Origin: Rhodoferax sp.
Lineage (GTDB): Bacteria > Pseudomonadota > Gammaproteobacteria > Burkholderiales > Burkholderiaceae_C
Reading direction: 5' to 3'
Assembly: GCA_021737905.1 (NCBI GenBank)
Contig: JAIPDA010000039.1
Span: forward strand, 1-13,581
DNA: 13,581 bases
Within the stretch, counting starts at the first letter, position 1. The number at the start of each line of letters is the position of its first letter. Of this stretch, positions 1-7,093 are shown piece after piece. The notes under the pieces are model-generated. The model was not told the origin of the DNA, ran no database searches, and saw nothing but the letters and a program-made list of their open reading frames with translations. The position numbers and the translations under genes were made by a program.

Positions 1-791
1 AGGTCTACCAGCAAGGCCGGCGACTTGGCATGTCGCAGCCGGCCGCTCAAGGCTTTTTGAAAGCCGGGCTGCTCAACGCAGCAGTAAAGGCGGGTGCAGT
101 ATTCAAGCGAAAAAATCGCCACCAACACGATGTCCAGCAGGATGAACTCCAGGTGCATCACGTGGCTGATGCTCTGCACGGATTCAAGGATGACCGCGCT
201 CACCGAGATCAGCACACAGACCATGATGAAGTTGTCAAACAGCTGGTGCAACTTGCCGCCGAACTCGCTGGGGTAGAGCAGGGCATGGATTTTCTGGCGG
301 AAGCTGCGGCCCTGGTTCAGGCGGTTGAACTCCTGCCAGGCGGGGATGAGCACGCGAAACAGTTTGAGAATCCGCAGCAAGCGCAAAAACCGCAGCGCGC
401 GCAGGTCTACCGGAACGAAGGCTTGCAGGTAAAAGGGCGCTATGGCCAGCAGGTCAATGATGCCAAAGGGGCTGCGCATGAAGCGCAGGCGCGGTGAGCC
501 GCGGTTTTTGAAGTCCGGGTCTTCAGGGGCCAGGTACAGGCGCAGCAGGTATTCGGCGGTGAAGATGGCGACGGAGACAACATCGAACAGGTGAAACCAG
601 CTCTGGTAAGGCAGATAGACCGCCGGCATATGCTCGAACAGCAAGGCCAGCAGGTTGGCCACTATCAGCAATGCGATCCAACGGTCTAGGCTCTGCTGGT
701 AGTTGCCGGCGATCTTGGTGTCCAGCAACCAGGCGTACAGCCATTGGCGCATTGGCAGATCTGAGGGAATGCTCACGCCAGGCGCAGCCAT
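1..791 (-). CDS. Voltage-sensor ion channel with tandem sensor domains, C-terminus missing (partial)
   Basis: Inner-membrane ion channel of the voltage-gated cation (mostly K+) channel superfamily; 263 residues are visible before the window edge. The first voltage sensor is complete: S1 about 38-54, S2 67-87 (FTAEYLLRLY), S3 109-125 (SPFGIIDLLAIAPF) and S4 130-148 (LRALRFLRLLRILKLFRV, a basic residue every third position at 131, 134, 137, 140, 143, 146). No pore (S5, selectivity filter, S6) follows. After a linker of about 35 residues a second S1 (185-204), S2 (216-236, FSLEYCTRLY) and the start of S3 (SPALLVD) appear, so the missing part should hold a second S4 and probably the pore. I chose ATG 791, which has AGG eight bases upstream. 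A TTG at 827 is in frame and overlaps the upstream stop codon as TTGA. The family is confident; ion selectivity cannot be read without the filter. Confidence 0.85.
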   Translation of the reverse strand, partial: MAAPGVSIPSDLPMRQWLYAWLLDTKIAGNYQQSLDRWIALLIVANLLALLFEHMPAVYLPYQSWFHLFDVVSVAIFTAEYLLRLYLAPEDPDFKNRGSPRLRFMRSPFGIIDLLAIAPFYLQAFVPVDLRALRFLRLLRILKLFRVLIPAWQEFNRLNQGRSFRQKIHALLYPSEFGGKLHQLFDNFIMVCVLISVSAVILESVQSISHVMHLEFILLDIVLVAIFSLEYCTRLYCCVEQPGFQKALSGRLRHAKSPALLVD

Positions 792-823
792 CGAAACGAC
801 CTGCGGTTTGGCTTTGGGCGCCG

Positions 824-1375
824 TCAAAAGCTCACCTCTGTGGACAGGCCTGCGTAGCCGCCCTGGTCGCAGGTGCTCAAGCGCAACTGCATTTTTTTGT
901 GGATGGGGTCGTCCCCGCTCAAGGGCGATGCGTAAAACGCTTGTGCAGCGCCCGGTTGGCCGGGCGTGAGTTTTTCAATGGCCAGCGCACCGGCCAGGGC
1001 TGCGCGGCCCGGCTCGCACCGGGCCACAAAAACAGGCGTTTTCTGGGTAAAGGGGTTGCGCAGCCCGGCCAGGGGGCCGCCGTCTGCCAGCAAGCGGGGC
1101 AGACAGTCTGCCCAGGTGTTGCCGGCACTGGCATCGCCGCCGGCGCACTGCGCCGGCTCAAAGTCACTGTCAAACCGCTGGCTGCCTGCTTGCCCCAGCC
1201 ACTGCACCATGTCAGCGGTGTTTTGTTTGCTGATTTCGTTCTTCAGACCTTCCTTGTACATGGTGCGGCCGATGGCGGCCACGGCCAGCAGCACCAGCAC
1301 TAAAAAGACCATGAACAGCTTGTCTGCGCGGGTGGGGCCAGGCGAGGGCAGCAAAGGCATTGTGTCTGTGGACAT
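824..1375 (-). CDS. Membrane-anchored hypothetical protein with a cysteine-containing exported domain
   Basis: I do not recognise this 183-residue protein. It has a short polar N-terminus, one hydrophobic helix at about 20-36 (LFMVFLVLVLLAVAAI) followed by basic residues, and then a soluble region with four cysteines (77, 91, 120, 169) that could form disulfides if it faces the periplasm. The arrangement loosely resembles single-pass pseudopilin-like or assembly proteins, but there is no prepilin peptidase site or other diagnostic motif. ATG 1375 is the start of the open frame; AAGG lies 12 bases upstream, and a second ATG at 1360 is possible. The gene lies 64 bp after hslR and 32 bp before the channel gene, all on the same strand, so co-transcription with the channel is likely. 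Its coding reality is supported by the hydrophobic profile and the tight packing, not by homology. Confidence 0.7.
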   Translation of the reverse strand: MSTDTMPLLPSPGPTRADKLFMVFLVLVLLAVAAIGRTMYKEGLKNEISKQNTADMVQWLGQAGSQRFDSDFEPAQCAGGDASAGNTWADCLPRLLADGGPLAGLRNPFTQKTPVFVARCEPGRAALAGALAIEKLTPGQPGAAQAFYASPLSGDDPIHKKMQLRLSTCDQGGYAGLSTEVSF

Positions 1376-1439
1376 GGTGCTGATGACCTTGGCGTTGGGT
1401 TTTCCGTGGCAAAGCGAATGCGGGTCAGGTTAACAGAGC

Positions 1440-1853
1440 TCAAGTGCCGTTGGAGTCGCCGGCGTCGATGGAGGCGCCCCAGCGGCTGTCCCAGCCTTTG
1501 TCGATGCTGCGGCGATCGCGCTTGGTCGGGCGGCCGTGCTCTATGCTGGCGGCCGGCTCACTGTTCAGCTTGCGGTGTTCGGCGGCCAGCAGGCGCTTGG
1601 TCACGCTGTCGGCACTTTCTTCATACAGCGCTTGCGCCACCGGTGCGGGGCCGCGCTGCATGCTCAGGCCGAGCACCTGCACCTCGCGCAGCACAGTGCC
1701 CTGGCGCAGCATCAGCTTGTCGCCGGGCTTGATCTCGTGAGCGGGCTTGACTGCATGGCCGTTGAGTTGTACCCGACCTTTGTCAAGCTCTTGCGCCGCC
1801 AGCGAGCGGGTTTTGTAAAAGCGGGCGGCCCACAGCCATTTGTCGATCCGCAT
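1440..1853 (-). CDS. hslR: Ribosome-associated heat shock protein Hsp15 (S4 RNA-binding domain)
   Basis: A 137-residue S4-domain protein. In E. coli, Hsp15 binds free 50S subunits that still carry a nascent chain on tRNA and helps recycle stalled subunits after heat shock. The N-terminus MRIDKWLWAARFYKTRSLA is almost the E. coli signature. The S4 RNA-binding fold spans about 1-65 (GRVQLNGHAVKPAHEIKPGD), followed by the family's ALYEESADSVTKR (75-87) and a basic tail with KRDRR (111-115). Length fits the family (133 in E. coli). The frame is open further upstream, but residues before ATG 1853 do not resemble the family and would run into tctA, so I chose this start. It lies 14 bp after the tctA stop codon with no clear ribosome binding site, so it may be read through from tctCBA or have a promoter inside tctA. 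Confidence 0.93.
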   Translation of the reverse strand: MRIDKWLWAARFYKTRSLAAQELDKGRVQLNGHAVKPAHEIKPGDKLMLRQGTVLREVQVLGLSMQRGPAPVAQALYEESADSVTKRLLAAEHRKLNSEPAASIEHGRPTKRDRRSIDKGWDSRWGASIDAGDSNGT

Positions 1854-1867
1854 GCTGCGTGTGGCGC

Positions 1868-3370
1868 CTAGGCTGCAGCCACTCGTTGTTGACGCCAGCG
1901 GCGCACCAGGGGCGGCGCAATCAACAAAATCACCGAGATGGCCATCAAGCTGGCCGACAAGGGCCGGGTGACAAAGGTAGACCATTCGCCCATGCTGATG
2001 GTCAGGGCCTGGCGCATGGATTGTTCTGCCATGGGTGCCAGAATCAGGCCGACGATCAAGGGCGCAGCCGGAAAGTCAAAACGCCGCATGGCAAAGCCGA
2101 TCAAGCCGAAGACATACAGCAAGCCCACGTTGAACACCGAGTTGCCCGCGCCGTAAACGCCGGCCGTCGAGATGATGATGATGCCGGCGTACAGCCAGGG
2201 CGGCGGAATTTTCAGCAGCTTGACCCACAGGCCGACCAGCGGCAAGTTGAGCACCAGCAGGATGATGTTGCCGATGTACAGGCTGGCAATCAGTGTCCAG
2301 ACCAAAGAGCCTTGTTGGCTGAACAGAGTGGGTCCGGTTTGGATGCCGTAACCCTGAAAAGCCGACAGCATGATGGCGGCTGTGGCAGAAGTGGGTATGC
2401 CCAGCGTCAGCAGCGGCATCAGCACGCCGGCGGCCGCGGCGTTGTTGGCGGCTTCGGGGCCGGCCACGCCTTCAATGGCGCCGTGGCCGAATTCTTCGGG
2501 GTGCTTGCTGAGTTTTTTCTCGGTGTAGTAAGACAGCAAGGTGGGCAGTTCAGCGCCGCCTGCGGGCATGGCACCGATGGGGAAACCAAACAAGGCACCG
2601 CGCAGCCAGGCTTTCCAGGAGCGGCTCCAGTCCTGGGCGCTGAGCCACAGGCTGCCGGTGACTTTCATGACTTCGCCGGCCTTGGTTTCTTTGCCCTGCC
2701 AGGCCAGGTAAAGCGCTTCGCCCACGGCAAACAGACCGACGGCGGCAATGGTGACTTCAATACCATCGAGCAGCTCGTTCTGGCCGAAGGTAAAGCGTGG
2801 CTGGCCGGTTTGCAAATCCAGGCCGACCAGGCCAAACAGCAAGCCGGCCGTCAGGCTGGCAATGCCGCGCAACACCGAGTTGCCGAGCACTGCGGACACA
2901 GCCACCAATGACAGGATCATCAGGCTGAAGTACTCGGCCGGGCCAAAGGCCAGCGCGGCTTCAACCACCCAGGGCGCGACAAAGGTCAGGGCCAGGGTGC
3001 CTATGGTGCCGGCCACAAAGCTGCCGATGGCCGCTGTCGCCAGGGCCGGTCCGGCGCGCCCGCGGCGGGCCATTTTGTTGCCCTCCAGCGCGGTCACCAC
3101 CGAAGCGGATTCACCCGGTGTGTTGAGCAAAATGGAAGTGGTAGAGCCGCCATAGGCTGCGCCGTAGTAGATGCCGGCAAACATGACAAACATGCCGGTG
3201 GCCGGCACGTGGTAGGTCAGCGGTAGCAGCAGGGCAATGGTCAGGGCCGGGCCAATGCCGGGCAGCACCCCGACCAATGTGCCAACAAAACAACCGATGA
3301 AGCCGTACATCAGCGTCATGGGCTGCAAGGCGTTGGCAAAGCCGCCCATCAAGGAGTCAAAGGCATTCAT
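1868..3370 (-). CDS. tctA: Tripartite tricarboxylate transporter, large permease subunit TctA
   Basis: A 500-residue polytopic inner-membrane protein, the large channel subunit of the TctABC secondary transporter that imports citrate or related carboxylates, driven by an ion gradient and fed by the periplasmic protein TctC. Family motifs are clear: LVGVLPGIGPALT (32-44), IYYGAAYGGSTTSILLNTPG (67-86), GFPIGAMPAGGAELPTLLSY (262-281) and the repeat-like LGIPTSATAAIM (323-334). About 10-12 hydrophobic segments are visible and the length is typical (about 500). ATG 3370 begins 22 bp after the tctB stop codon, with GAAAG seven bases upstream. It is the last gene of tctCBA. The substrate cannot be read from the permease. 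Confidence 0.96.
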   Translation of the reverse strand: MNAFDSLMGGFANALQPMTLMYGFIGCFVGTLVGVLPGIGPALTIALLLPLTYHVPATGMFVMFAGIYYGAAYGGSTTSILLNTPGESASVVTALEGNKMARRGRAGPALATAAIGSFVAGTIGTLALTFVAPWVVEAALAFGPAEYFSLMILSLVAVSAVLGNSVLRGIASLTAGLLFGLVGLDLQTGQPRFTFGQNELLDGIEVTIAAVGLFAVGEALYLAWQGKETKAGEVMKVTGSLWLSAQDWSRSWKAWLRGALFGFPIGAMPAGGAELPTLLSYYTEKKLSKHPEEFGHGAIEGVAGPEAANNAAAAGVLMPLLTLGIPTSATAAIMLSAFQGYGIQTGPTLFSQQGSLVWTLIASLYIGNIILLVLNLPLVGLWVKLLKIPPPWLYAGIIIISTAGVYGAGNSVFNVGLLYVFGLIGFAMRRFDFPAAPLIVGLILAPMAEQSMRQALTISMGEWSTFVTRPLSASLMAISVILLIAPPLVRRWRQQRVAAA

Positions 3371-3392
3371 GGGGAAACTTTCAGACGGCTGG

Positions 3393-3857
3393 TCACAGGG
3401 GCCAGGCCACTGCGGGCCCTAAGCCGACGCCTAAAACCTGAGCAAACAAAATCCAGAACAGCAGGGCAATCGTGCCGCACACCAGGGCAGAGCGCCAGCC
3501 CAGCGGTTCGTCAAAAGCGCGCGCCACACCCATGCCGCACAAGGTGGCCGGAATGACAAAACCCAAAGGCACGGCCAGCAGCACGAAGGCAGCGCCGCCG
3601 CCCAGCAGCATGAGCATGCGCCGGTTGGCGCCCGGCAGGGGCTGCCCGTCGTCACCCAGCACGGCATCCACCTGACGGCCGCGCCGGGCACTCAGGCCGT
3701 ACAGCACTGCAATCACCAGCAAGAGGCCCACCACCACCGCAGGGGTGAGGATGGGCCCGACAGGCATCTGAATAGGCGACTCGGGTATGAGCGTCACCTG
3801 CCAGGCCCCGACCAGCCCCAGCGCTAAAAGGCAAAGGGCCAGTCGAAAAGGCGTCAT
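3393..3857 (-). CDS. tctB: Tripartite tricarboxylate transporter, small membrane subunit TctB
   Basis: A 154-residue inner-membrane protein with four predicted helices (about 5-22, 36-54, 81-110 and 122-146), the size and topology of the poorly conserved TctB small subunit that partners TctA. Identification rests on its position between tctC and tctA as much as on sequence. The loop at 58-80 is polar and charged. The start ATG overlaps the tctC stop codon as ATGA (bases 3857-3854), indicating translational coupling in a tctC-tctB-tctA operon. Confidence 0.92.
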   Translation of the reverse strand: MTPFRLALCLLALGLVGAWQVTLIPESPIQMPVGPILTPAVVVGLLLVIAVLYGLSARRGRQVDAVLGDDGQPLPGANRRMLMLLGGGAAFVLLAVPLGFVIPATLCGMGVARAFDEPLGWRSALVCGTIALLFWILFAQVLGVGLGPAVAWPL

Positions 3858-4828
3858 GCCAGGCCCAGGTCTTTCAGCACGGCTTCGGTTTCGGTGATGT
3901 CTTTGTTGATCTCACGCTCGAAAGGCAGTTCGGCCAGGAACACGCCGGTCCACTTGCGGGTGACCAGCTCTTGCTGCCAGGCGGCAGATTGGTTCAACTT
4001 GCTCATCAGCTCGAACAGCTTGTCGCGCTGAGCCTGGGTGACGCCGGGGGGGGCGAACACACCGCGCCAGTTGGCAACAGCCACGTTCAGGCCAAGTTCA
4101 CGCATGGTGGGCACATTCACGCCGGGGATGCGGATGTTGCCGGAGACGGCCAACGGAATCATGCGGCCGGCCTTGATCTGGTCTTCAAACTCAGAGTAGC
4201 CCGAAATACCAGCGGTGACCTGGTTGCCCAAAATAGCCGCATTGGCCGGACCGCCGCCTGCAAAGGCAACGTAAGCGGCTTCACGCGGGTTGCGGCCCAG
4301 GGCTTTGATCATCAGGCCCAGCACGATGTGGTCGGTGCCGCCAGCGCTGCCGCCGGCCACAGACACGGCCTTGGGGTTGGCCTTGATGGCTGCCACGAGT
4401 TCGTTCCAGGTCTTGATCTTGCCGCCGCTAGGAACCACGATGACGCTGGACTCTTCGGTCAGGCGGGCCACGGGCACAACGTTGCGCATGGTGACCGGGC
4501 TCTTGTTGGTGATGCCTGCGCCCACCATGACCGAGCCGCCGACCATCAGGCTGTTGCCCTGGCCTTTGCGCTGGTTCACAAAGCGTGGCAGGCCGATCAT
4601 GCCGCCGGCGCCGCCTACGTTTTCAAACTGGAAGTTGCCGACCAGGCCGCTGACCTTGGCTGCACGCTCGATGGCGCGGGCTGTGCCGTCCCAGCCGCCG
4701 CCGGGGGCCGCGGGCACAAACATGTTGACGGTGTCAAACAATGGCTTGGCCTGAGCCCATGCCGGCAGTGCCAAGCCGGCGCCCAATGCGCCGCCCATGG
4801 ACAAGAAATCGCGTTTGGAAATAGTCAT
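3854..4828 (-). CDS. tctC: Tripartite tricarboxylate transporter periplasmic binding protein TctC (Bug family)
   Basis: A 324-residue periplasmic solute-binding protein that captures the carboxylate and delivers it to TctAB. Residues 1-27 are an export signal ending in AWA-QA. It contains SKRDFL followed by a glycine/alanine-rich helix, which resembles a lysine-arginine variant of the Tat motif, although Sec export is equally possible. The mature protein shows Bug/TctC hallmarks: FVPAAPGGGWDGTARAIE (37-54), ENVGGAGGMIGL (69-80), VAGGSAGGTDH (157-167) and the C-terminal VANWRGVFAPPG (251-262). ATG 4828 was chosen because AGGAG sits seven bases upstream; an in-frame extension upstream would precede the signal peptide. 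First gene of tctCBA, divergent from the regulators tctDE. A C8 tract (4046-4053) falls inside the gene with the frame intact. Citrate or tricarballylate is the default substrate, but Bug proteins vary widely in ligand. Confidence 0.95.
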   Translation of the reverse strand: MTISKRDFLSMGGALGAGLALPAWAQAKPLFDTVNMFVPAAPGGGWDGTARAIERAAKVSGLVGNFQFENVGGAGGMIGLPRFVNQRKGQGNSLMVGGSVMVGAGITNKSPVTMRNVVPVARLTEESSVIVVPSGGKIKTWNELVAAIKANPKAVSVAGGSAGGTDHIVLGLMIKALGRNPREAAYVAFAGGGPANAAILGNQVTAGISGYSEFEDQIKAGRMIPLAVSGNIRIPGVNVPTMRELGLNVAVANWRGVFAPPGVTQAQRDKLFELMSKLNQSAAWQQELVTRKWTGVFLAELPFEREINKDITETEAVLKDLGLA

Positions 4829-4944
4829 GTCGGTCTCCTGAGTGAAAATGATAGTTGCTGGGCTTGGGGCATGTTGCGCCAAGACCTAAGCAGTTTGCTT
4901 TAAATCTGGCGGCCAAGCTGTCAAACGCCTTTCAATTTGATTCA
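4829..4944. promoter_or_regulatory. Divergent control region between tctCBA and tctDE
   Basis: This 116-bp gap must hold the start signals of both units and, by analogy with the Salmonella tct system, the TctD binding site. It is richer in A and T than the flanking genes, especially at 4891-4950. The repeat GCCAAG appears at about 4879 and 4913 (34 bp apart, roughly three helix turns), a weak candidate for direct-repeat TctD sites. I see no convincing sigma-70 promoter for tctD. Confidence 0.55.
4897..4924 (-). promoter_or_regulatory. Candidate sigma-70 promoter for tctCBA
   Basis: On the minus strand a perfect -35 box TTGACA (4924-4919) is followed after 16 bp by TAAAGC (4902-4897), a poor -10 box matching three of six positions. 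A strong -35 with a weak -10 fits a promoter that needs an activator such as TctD. The predicted start lies about 60-65 bases before the tctC ATG. Read by eye only. Confidence 0.4.
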
Positions 4945-5664
4945 GTGATAACCCCTAGTGCCCACGTTTTATTGGTAGAAGACACGCCCGAGCTCTCGCT
5001 CTGGCTGGGCACCGCTTTGCGCCAGCTGGGTTTGCAGGTGGCTTTTGCGGCTGACGGCGAGTCGGCTGACGCCCAGTTGCAGGCGGGCCACCGGTTTAAG
5101 CTGGTGTTGTTGGACTTGAATTTACCGGGGCGCGATGGTCTGTCGGTGCTGCAGGCGCTGCGCCAGCGGGCCGATGCAGTGCCGGTGATGATTTTGACGG
5201 CGCGTGCCAGCGTGGCCGACCGGGTGCTGGGTTTGAACGTGGGCGCCGACGACTACCTGCCCAAACCCTTTGAGCTCAGTGAGTTTGAGGCGCGTGTGCA
5301 GGCTTTGCTGCGCCGGCCCCGGCAAATGCAGTGGACGCAGTGGGGCGTTGGCCCGCTGCTGTGGGACGGTGATGACCAGCATTTTTTGTTGCATGAGCAG
5401 CCGTTGGCATTGACCCCGCGTGAGACCGCGGCGCTCAAAACCCTGCTGGAGTCTGCCCACCGCGTGGTGAGCAAAGAGCAGTTGCATGCGCGGGTTTTTT
5501 CAGACGCACCGGCCGAGCTGGACGCGGTGGAAGTGTTGATTTATCGCTTGCGTAAAAAAATAGAAACCCCTGTGCCGCCAACAGGCGCTGCGCCGGCCCG
5601 GCGCCTGCGCATCAACACCTTGCGCGGCCTGGGTTACATGCTCAGCGACAAAGACACGGCATGA
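4945..5664 (+). CDS. tctD: OmpR-family response regulator TctD
   Basis: A 239-residue cytoplasmic DNA-binding regulator, the partner of TctE and probable activator of tctCBA. The receiver domain (about 7-122) has the acidic pair E12-D13, phosphoacceptor D57 in VLLDLNLPGRDG, T85 in MILTAR and K107 in LPKPF. The winged-helix output domain (about 133-235) shows LTPRETAALKTLLES, VVSKEQL, VEVLIYRLRKKIE and the closing INTLRGLGYML. No ATG lies near the start of the receiver domain. GTG 4945 gives a normal N-terminus (VITPSAHVLLVEDT) but has no clear Shine-Dalgarno; an in-frame TTG at 4855 would add an atypical 30-residue leader, so GTG is preferred. tctE follows after 25 bp. Confidence 0.94.
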   Translation: MITPSAHVLLVEDTPELSLWLGTALRQLGLQVAFAADGESADAQLQAGHRFKLVLLDLNLPGRDGLSVLQALRQRADAVPVMILTARASVADRVLGLNVGADDYLPKPFELSEFEARVQALLRRPRQMQWTQWGVGPLLWDGDDQHFLLHEQPLALTPRETAALKTLLESAHRVVSKEQLHARVFSDAPAELDAVEVLIYRLRKKIETPVPPTGAAPARRLRINTLRGLGYMLSDKDTA

Positions 5665-5689
5665 GCGTCATCACCAGGCCGCGCCAGCT

Positions 5690-7093
5690 ATGAACTCTTT
5701 GCGCCAGCGCTTGCTGCTGCTGATTTTGCTGCCCTTGTTTGTGCTCATCGGGGTGGGTGCTTATGTGTCCTACGGGCGCGCTGTGGAGTCGGCCAACCAG
5801 GCTTATGACCGCTCTTTGTACCTGGCCGCGCGAACGCTGGCTGAAGAGATACGGCTGGAAAACCAGAGCTTGCGCGTGGATGTGCTGCGGGCGGCGGGCT
5901 ACTTGTTTGAAAACCACATCGGCTCGCGCTTGTTTTACAAAATTGAGGACGAGCAAGGCCGCATCCTGGCCGGTGACGCGGACTTGCCTTCGCCGGTGGC
6001 GCTGTCGCAAGAGGTGCAGTTCTTTTCACTGGTGAGCTTTGAAGACGCTTTGCTGCGCGGCCAGCCGGTGCGCCTGACCAGCTTGCGCCACGTGCTGGTG
6101 GACAGCCCCGGCACACCCGGGCAGGCGCCGGCCACCAAGCTGATCACGCTGCGCGTGGCCGAGACCCTGGAGGCGCGCCAGTTGCTGACGCAGCACATCT
6201 TGCGTGACACGCTGGCGATTCAGGGTTTGCTGCTGCTGGTGACCATGGGCCTGGTGGGCTGGGGTATTCATGTGGCGATGCGGCCGCTGGAGGCTTTTCG
6301 AGTGCAACTGGCGGCACGCGATGAGTCTGATGCTTCGGCGATCACGCCGGCCTACAACACGCGTGAGCTGCAACCCTTGATTGACACGCTCAACAGCTAT
6401 GTGCAACGGCTGGGCCGTTTGATCGACATCCGCAAACGCTTTTTAGACAACGCAGCGCACCAGTTGCGCACGCCGCTGACTGTGCTCAAAACGCAGCTGG
6501 CACTGGCCGAGCGCCAAATTCCGGAGCCAGACGCTAACGCGGCGGTGCGTGCAGCGGTGCTCACCACCGACAAGGCGGTGCATTTGACTGAACAACTGCT
6601 GGCGCTCACCCGGGCCGAACACGCCCCTGATATGGAGGTGCCGCAAAAGGTGGCGCTGGTGGCGCTGGCGCGCGAGGTGACGCAGTCCATGTGGCACCAG
6701 GCGCAGACCCATCAGCATGACCTGGGTTTTGAAACCACGGTTGCTGAGAGCCAGGTGATGGGCATGCCCTTGCTGGTGCAAGAGGCCTTGCGCAACCTGG
6801 TGGACAACGCGCTGGTGCATGCCGGTGACGGCGTGGCGGTGACGGTGCGGGTGGGTGCGGGCTGGCTGGAGGTTGAGGACGCGGGTGTGGGTATTGCAGC
6901 GCGCCACCAGCCCCATGTGTTTGAGCGCTTTTACCGCGCCGACGCGGCCGCATCGCGCGGCAGCGGCCTGGGTTTGGCCATCGTGCAGGAAATCGCCCGC
7001 CAGCACGGCGCTGCGCTGTCTTTGACCAGCCCCTGTGCCGGCGGGCGCGGCACACGCATCCGCTTGCAGTGGCCGCCGGCCGGGGTGCTTTAG
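5690..7093 (+). CDS. tctE: Sensor histidine kinase TctE
   Basis: A 467-residue inner-membrane kinase that should autophosphorylate in response to a periplasmic carboxylate and pass the phosphate to TctD. Order: TM1 about 8-27; a periplasmic sensing region about 28-175 of the 2CSK_N type found in TctE proteins; TM2 about 176-197; a HAMP-like linker; the dimerisation/phosphoacceptor box FLDNAAHQLRTPL with H257; N-box LRNLVDNAL (N369, N373); G1 VEDAGVGI (D397); F-box FERFYRAD (411-418); and G2 GSGLGLAIV (424-432). All catalytic motifs are intact. ATG 5690 lies 25 bp after the tctD stop codon with a weak ribosome binding site, so coupling to tctD is likely. Its TAG stop codon overlaps the hemH stop codon on the other strand. 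Confidence 0.95.
   Translation: MNSLRQRLLLLILLPLFVLIGVGAYVSYGRAVESANQAYDRSLYLAARTLAEEIRLENQSLRVDVLRAAGYLFENHIGSRLFYKIEDEQGRILAGDADLPSPVALSQEVQFFSLVSFEDALLRGQPVRLTSLRHVLVDSPGTPGQAPATKLITLRVAETLEARQLLTQHILRDTLAIQGLLLLVTMGLVGWGIHVAMRPLEAFRVQLAARDESDASAITPAYNTRELQPLIDTLNSYVQRLGRLIDIRKRFLDNAAHQLRTPLTVLKTQLALAERQIPEPDANAAVRAAVLTTDKAVHLTEQLLALTRAEHAPDMEVPQKVALVALAREVTQSMWHQAQTHQHDLGFETTVAESQVMGMPLLVQEALRNLVDNALVHAGDGVAVTVRVGAGWLEVEDAGVGIAARHQPHVFERFYRADAAASRGSGLGLAIVQEIARQHGAALSLTSPCAGGRGTRIRLQWPPAGVL

Noticed and set aside
30..497. Plus-strand open frame at the left edge
   Set aside because: Antisense of the channel gene, whose transmembrane segments and S4 are clear on the minus strand.
1854..1985. 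Upstream extension of hslR by 44 residues
   Set aside because: It would overlap the end of tctA and precede the family's normal N-terminus; the extra residues look like tctA in another frame.
1859..2911. Long open frame on the plus strand opposite tctA (350 codons)
   Set aside because: The product is rich in Q, G, H, A and R with no family signature, and it mirrors the codon structure of the unmistakable TctA on the other strand.
3971..4903. Long open frame on the plus strand opposite tctC (310 codons)
   Set aside because: Histidine- and alanine-rich antisense shadow of TctC; no motif and no plausible start context.
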